Source: Thiodiazotropha sp040506195 (GTDB lineage: Bacteria > Pseudomonadota > Gammaproteobacteria > Chromatiales > Chromatiaceae). Taken from it: a DNA stretch of 64,000 nucleotides. The stretch covers positions 310,001 through 374,000 of the forward strand of contig JBEVXH010000001.1 in NCBI GenBank assembly GCA_040506195.1, written 5' to 3'. Below are positions 59,934-64,000 of this stretch, in pieces. The notes under the pieces were generated by a model. The model saw only the letters and a program-made list of their open reading frames with translations, was not told where the DNA came from and made no database searches. The stretch's first letter is position 1; each line of letters begins with the position of its first letter. Both the position numbers and the translations under genes were made by a program.

Positions 59934-61373
59934 CTAGATCTCCGGCGCAATCCGCTCAGCCCAGCTCAGCAACTGTGAGATCAGGTCCCTTCTTTCCGGC
60001 ATCAGCGTCGGATCCGCTTCAAGGTCATCCAGCCGTGCCAGGTATTCACTCAGGGTGATACTGCCGCCGCCATCGGGATCCTGCAACCTGGCTTCGCGAT
60101 ATTCCTGCCACCGCTGATTCTCCTCAACAGAAAGCAGTTCAGGCCAGTTTCTCGCCCGATACCTGAATAACATTTCAGGCAGACGCGCGTCGTCAAAAAC
60201 CAGTGGGAATTGAGCCAGGGAAGCCGGTTCTGCCGCTAGAATCGCATCCATGCGCTGACGGTCATCACGGGAAAAGAATCCGCCACTATAGAGCGCCTGA
60301 TCGGGATCGCTGATCGGCTCGAAGCCGCTTCTTTTGTGAATATTCGCTATTTTGCCGATGAAAGCCGGTTCAGCCAACAACCGTTGCCGATAGGCCTCAC
60401 CCCGCCTCGGGTCGATATGCCACCGCTTTGCCGCATCCTCAGTCAGAGTGGATAGAGGTACGACAACCGGACACTTATTGATGTGTACGGTCTTCAGTGG
60501 AATACGTTCGACACCCTCGGGCAGATCCGCGCCAGGCGTAAACAGCCGCTCATGCAGAACCTCCTCCGACAGCCTGAACAGCGGTTCCGGATCATGGCGA
60601 AGATCGTATACGATCACACCGTTTGGATTGACGGGATGCTTCAGCAACGGCACGACCATCGCGATGCAACCCAGTGCGGCCGGATACATCGATGAGATAT
60701 GCAATACCGTCCGGCGCTTTTGCAGATTCAGTCGCTCCGCTATGACATTTTTCTTGCGGCTCTTGAACAGATAGTCGTAGAGTTTTGGCTGACGCTGTTT
60801 AATCAGCCGCGCCAACTCAATCGTTGCATAGACATCGGAGAGTGCATCGTGAGCGGATTCATGGGAGATATTATTGGCGGCACTGAGCACCTCGAGACGA
60901 AAACTAGTTACACCCGCTTCATTTTGCGGCCACTCAATGCCCTCAGGCCTCAGGGCATGTGTCAGGCGGACCATATCGATGATATCCCAGCGGGATGATC
61001 CATGCTGCCACTCTCTCGCGTAGGGATCGTAAAAATTCCTGTACAGTGTGTTGCGTGTTACTTCATCATCAAAACGAATCGTGTTGTAGCCGACTCCGCA
61101 CGTTTCCGCTGCGGAAAGTTGTTGATGGATACGCTTGATGAATTCGGCTTCAACCAATCCCTCTCTGAGCGCCTTTTGCGGCGTGATACCGGTCACAAGA
61201 CAGGCTTCCGGCTGGGGCAGCATATCGTCACTCGGCTTGCAGTAGATGACCAGCGGGTCACCGACCGGATTCAGGTCCGCGTCGGTACGCACGCCCGCAA
61301 ATTGAGACGCTCTGTCGCGGCGCGGATCGGTGCCCCAGGTTTCGTAGTCATGCCAATAGAAACTGAATGTCAT
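59934..61373 (-). CDS. sbcB: Exonuclease I
   Basis: A 3'-5' single-strand DNA exonuclease of the DEDD family used in recombination and mismatch repair. 479 residues. YWHDYETWGTDPRRDRASQF at the start (Asp, Glu), GYNTIRFDDEVTRNTLYRNF (Asp), and ESAHDALSDVYATIELARLI (His-Asp). Size matches the family. A repeat element starts 12 nt beyond its ATG. Confidence 0.94.
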   Translation of the reverse strand: MTFSFYWHDYETWGTDPRRDRASQFAGVRTDADLNPVGDPLVIYCKPSDDMLPQPEACLVTGITPQKALREGLVEAEFIKRIHQQLSAAETCGVGYNTIRFDDEVTRNTLYRNFYDPYAREWQHGSSRWDIIDMVRLTHALRPEGIEWPQNEAGVTSFRLEVLSAANNISHESAHDALSDVYATIELARLIKQRQPKLYDYLFKSRKKNVIAERLNLQKRRTVLHISSMYPAALGCIAMVVPLLKHPVNPNGVIVYDLRHDPEPLFRLSEEVLHERLFTPGADLPEGVERIPLKTVHINKCPVVVPLSTLTEDAAKRWHIDPRRGEAYRQRLLAEPAFIGKIANIHKRSGFEPISDPDQALYSGGFFSRDDRQRMDAILAAEPASLAQFPLVFDDARLPEMLFRYRARNWPELLSVEENQRWQEYREARLQDPDGGGSITLSEYLARLDDLEADPTLMPERRDLISQLLSWAERIAPEI

Positions 61374-61384
61374 TGTATTGATAT

Positions 61385-61575
61385 GTCCGTAAATGAACGC
61401 AAATGGATTTTATTGATTCCGCTCGGTGCTTTTATCGTGTAGGGTGCGGCTAGCCGCACTGTTAAATCCTCTAGACATATTGGTACCAAAATGATGCTTG
61501 CGTATTGGTGCGGCAAGCCGCACCCTACGTATTGATCGGATTTTTTTGAGCTGTTATTTGCGTTCATTTGCGGAC
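61385..61575. repeat. MITE-like element with GTCCGYAAATGAACGC inverted ends, copy C
   Basis: 191 bp. The arms 61385-61404 and 61556-61575 are inverted copies with one mismatch. It contains two REP-like hairpins in opposite orientation (GTGCGGC-TA-GCCGCAC at 61444-61459 and GTGCGGC-AA-GCCGCAC at 61508-61523). It separates exonuclease I from the next gene. Together with copies A and B it defines a family. Confidence 0.75.
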
Positions 61576-61582
61576 TCATTCC

Positions 61583-62509
61583 TCAACTCAAATCCATCAA
61601 TACCCGGATATGCGCCTCGACGCTGCGCGCCAGGGCGTGGGGTTCATAGCCACCCTCCAGAACTGAAACAATCCTCCCCTCGGCATACTGCCCCGCCAAG
61701 GTCTTGATCTGCTGCGTTACCCAGCGGTAGTCAGCTTCCGTTAAGCTGACACCCGACATGTCGTCCTCGATATGGGCATCGAATCCGGCAGAGACAAAGA
61801 ACATCTGTGGCTTGAAATGATTCAGCGCCGGCAGCCAGTGCCGGGTAACCGCATCCCTGAATTCAGCGCTCTTTGCGGTCGCCTCCAGGGGCGCGCAAAT
61901 TATATGATCGGGACTCTCTTCAATATCCGTATAAGGATAGAAAGGGTGCTGAAAGGTTGAACAGACGATCACCCTTCGATCGTTGCGAAAGATATCTTCG
62001 CTTCCATTGCCATGATGTACGTCGAAATCAAGTATGGCGACTCGTTCCAGACCATACTCATCCATTGCGTGAGCGGCTCCGATTGAGGCATTGCCATAAA
62101 TGCAAAACCCCATGGTGCGCATTTTTTCTGCATGATGCCCTGGAGGCCTGACACTGCAAAAGGCATTCGACAAACCCTCATTCATGATCAGATCCACCGC
62201 CTGTATAACGGCACCTGCCGCCCGTTTTGCGGCTTGCATGCTCTCAGGGCTGACCACCGTATCAGGGTCAAGATGAGCATAACCGTTTTGCGGCATCAAT
62301 TTGTCAACCTGATTGAGATAGGCCAGATCGTGACAACGCAACAGTTGCTGTTTTGTTACCTCGGGCGCATCGTAGTGACGCAAAAAATCATACAGTTGTG
62401 CCGCCATCAACCGGTCATCAATCGCCTGCAGACGACCAGCGTTTTCGGGATGTCCCTCACCGGTATCATGCAACAGGCAATCCGGGTGTGTTATGTATGC
62501 GGTCTTCAA
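61583..62509 (-). CDS. Histone deacetylase/AcuC/AphA family protein
   Basis: 308 residues. Zn-dependent deacetylase fold: RPPGHHAEKMRTMGFCIYGN (His pair), ILDFDVHHGNGSEDIF (Asp/His Zn ligands) and SAGFDAHIEDDMSG. Acts on acetylated proteins, polyamines or small molecules; target unknown. It diverges from an acyl-CoA-synthetase/Pat-like gene, which might be the acetylating partner. Starts at ATG 62509. Confidence 0.9.
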   Translation of the reverse strand: MKTAYITHPDCLLHDTGEGHPENAGRLQAIDDRLMAAQLYDFLRHYDAPEVTKQQLLRCHDLAYLNQVDKLMPQNGYAHLDPDTVVSPESMQAAKRAAGAVIQAVDLIMNEGLSNAFCSVRPPGHHAEKMRTMGFCIYGNASIGAAHAMDEYGLERVAILDFDVHHGNGSEDIFRNDRRVIVCSTFQHPFYPYTDIEESPDHIICAPLEATAKSAEFRDAVTRHWLPALNHFKPQMFFVSAGFDAHIEDDMSGVSLTEADYRWVTQQIKTLAGQYAEGRIVSVLEGGYEPHALARSVEAHIRVLMDLS

Positions 62510-62761
62510 TCTCCAAACCTCACTTCCAATACCTCTATTTGAGCGGGCAATACTCAGTATAAATCATTAAAAAATCACAACTTAGTTAAAGAAAATGTCA
62601 TCATATATCGGTAAACTTCAAGCTCATCATGCCGCTATCCATAGCGATCGATACTGATACTTTTCTTTAGCGGTGTTGTCTGAGTTTCACACTGTGCCTT
62701 AATGAGTAATCAAGGACATCATACTCCATATCATCTTACGTAGTTCAACAGGCAGTAGATT

Positions 62762-64000
62762 ATGCAATCACACTATTTGACGTCTCTCTTCTCTCCAAAA
62801 AGCATCGCCATGTTTGGTGCCAGCGATAGAAAGAATTCAGTCGGTGAGGTGGTATTTAAAAATCTAATATCATCCGGATTCAAGGGGGATATATACCCGA
62901 TCAACCTCAAACACGACAAAGTACAGGGTATTAAGGCACATACAAGTATCGAGGCAATCAACAGGCCTGTTGAGCTAGCTGTCGTCGCCACACCAGCCAA
63001 AACGATACCCGCAATCGTACAGGCCTGCGGCGAACACGGCGTTAAGACCATGATCATCCTGTCTGCCGGTTTCCGTGAATCCGGAACCGCCGGCCGGCGT
63101 CTTGAAGACAGGATTGTTGAACTGGCAAAGGATTATGGGATGCGCTTTATCGGCCCCAACTGTCTTGGCCTGATTCGACCGGATCAAGGCATCAATATTA
63201 CCTTCGGCAACAACAATGCATCCCCCGGCAATCTGGCGCTCGTTTCTCAGTCAGGCGCAATCTGCACTGCCATCCTCGATTGGGCAGAGGTCAACGATAT
63301 CGGTTTCTCAACCGTCATCTCCACCGGTATCGGGGCGGATCTGGATTTTGGCGACTACCTTGATTTCCTGGTATCGGATCCCATGACAGACAGTATCCTG
63401 CTGTATGTGGAGGGTATAAAGGACGCACGTCGCTTTATGAGTGGCTTGAGGGCAGCGGCACGCATCAAACCCGTCATTGTACTCAAGGTGGGACGGCATG
63501 CGGCCGGGGCGGAAGCCTCGATGTCGCACACCGGCGCCCTGGTAGGCAGCGATGAAACCTTTTCCGCCGCACTCTCCCGTTCCGGTGTACTACGGGTGGA
63601 GACCATTTCACAACTCTTTTCCGCCGCCAAGGCGCTCTCTTCCCGCTATCGGGTCTATGGCGACAGGCTGGCTATTATTACCAATGGCGGCGGTCCGGGC
63701 GTCATGGCCGCCGACAGGGCTTCCGACCTGAATATCGAACTGGCGGAATTCAATGATCAAACAATCGATGCATTGAACAAAGTTCTACCGGACGTATGGT
63801 CCCATGGAAATCCCGTGGACATCATCGGTGACGCTCCCCCCGAGCGCTACCGTTCTGCAGTCGACATCTGTCTCAACGATCCGGGTGTGGACGGCACCAT
63901 CGTCATACTGACCCCTCAGGCGATGACCGAACCGGAAGAGGTTGCCAGGGCCCTAATCGATTTGGCGGATTCCCATAAGAAACCGATCTTGACCAGCTGG
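62762..64000 (+). CDS. NDP-forming acyl-CoA synthetase / Pat-type acetyltransferase, partial
   Basis: 413 codons are visible and the gene runs off the window. LFSPKSIAMFGASDRKNSVG is the CoA-binding start, AGFRESG and GPNCLGLIRPDQGINITFGN follow, and SMSHTGALVGSDETFSAALS holds the conserved His that is phosphorylated in ADP-forming acetyl-CoA synthetases. Similar regions form the N-terminal part of protein acetyltransferases such as PatZ, which carry a GNAT domain at the end; that end lies outside the window. So either an acyl-CoA ligase or a lysine acetyltransferase. Confidence 0.85.
   Translation, partial: MQSHYLTSLFSPKSIAMFGASDRKNSVGEVVFKNLISSGFKGDIYPINLKHDKVQGIKAHTSIEAINRPVELAVVATPAKTIPAIVQACGEHGVKTMIILSAGFRESGTAGRRLEDRIVELAKDYGMRFIGPNCLGLIRPDQGINITFGNNNASPGNLALVSQSGAICTAILDWAEVNDIGFSTVISTGIGADLDFGDYLDFLVSDPMTDSILLYVEGIKDARRFMSGLRAAARIKPVIVLKVGRHAAGAEASMSHTGALVGSDETFSAALSRSGVLRVETISQLFSAAKALSSRYRVYGDRLAIITNGGGPGVMAADRASDLNIELAEFNDQTIDALNKVLPDVWSHGNPVDIIGDAPPERYRSAVDICLNDPGVDGTIVILTPQAMTEPEEVARALIDLADSHKKPILTSW

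Noticed and set aside
1..64000. tRNA, rRNA, CRISPR or complete IS elements
   Set aside because: None seen on reading; no cloverleaf-like arms, spaced repeats or transposase were found.

Overview
The window looks like chromosome of a sulfur-oxidising, CO2-fixing gammaproteobacterium of the Chromatiales/Sedimenticola/Thiodiazotropha kind. This is inferred from gene content: form IA and form II RuBisCO each with its own CbbQ/CbbO activase pair, phosphoribulokinase, a divergent CbbR, a gammaproteobacterial rsmI-lpoA-yraN-diaA-dolP cluster, and many signalling proteins. No rRNA, tRNA, CRISPR array, prophage or complete IS was seen.

Layout. 1-5.5 kb: rsmI (partial, minus strand) diverges from lpoA-yraN-diaA-dolP-like-glcD-like. 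5.5-9.5 kb: repeats and a terminator, a small exported protein gene that appears frameshifted, a Crp/Fnr regulator, and a divergent CHASE2-adenylate cyclase, a plausible cAMP module. 9.5-12 kb: a degenerate rhodanese, a sugar-phosphate transferase and an unknown gene. 12-16.5 kb: two tandem NhaD-type Na+/H+ antiporters and phosphoribulokinase. 16.5-20.4 kb: gloB, dxs and cbbR on the minus strand. 20.7-26 kb: cbbLS-cbbQ-cbbO. 26.2-27 kb: two small conserved genes on the minus strand. 27.3-32.2 kb: cbbM with a second cbbQ-cbbO. The RuBisCO region is peppered with small inverted-repeat elements (MITE-like), including a 179-bp element with perfect 34-bp ends.

32.5-40 kb: DAHP synthase, a FimX-like protein with degenerate GGDEF and EAL domains, a ParA-DUF302-coiled-coil membrane protein group, and two exported proteins rich in Tyr/Arg/Pro that share an aromatic-x-aromatic-Arg-Pro repeat. 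40-46 kb: an RND efflux permease with an exceptional ~280-residue C-terminal tail, its adaptor, and an SCP2-like protein. 46.3-50 kb: a dynamin-like GTPase, then an HDOD-diguanylate cyclase pair. 50.2-52 kb: an NrtR-like Nudix regulator followed by nadA. 52-56 kb: a second copy of the coiled-coil membrane family, a sterol-desaturase-family enzyme, an acidic repeat protein, a DUF3108 protein and a small protein. 56-62.5 kb: a K+ channel/TrkA-N pair, small membrane and ankyrin proteins, exonuclease I and a histone-deacetylase-family enzyme. The window ends inside an NDP-forming acyl-CoA synthetase/Pat-like gene that runs off the edge.

How it fits together. Phosphoribulokinase supplies ribulose bisphosphate to two RuBisCOs, each probably kept active by its dedicated MoxR-type CbbQ/CbbO motor. 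CbbR is probably the switch; palindromes stand in front of both RuBisCO genes. The most interesting unexplained items are the aromatic-Arg-Pro exported protein pair, the two-member Met-rich coiled-coil membrane family, the tailed RND pump, the two small genes between the RuBisCO operons, and the dispersed inverted-repeat elements. Assignments rest on reading the translations and motifs; no database search was run.
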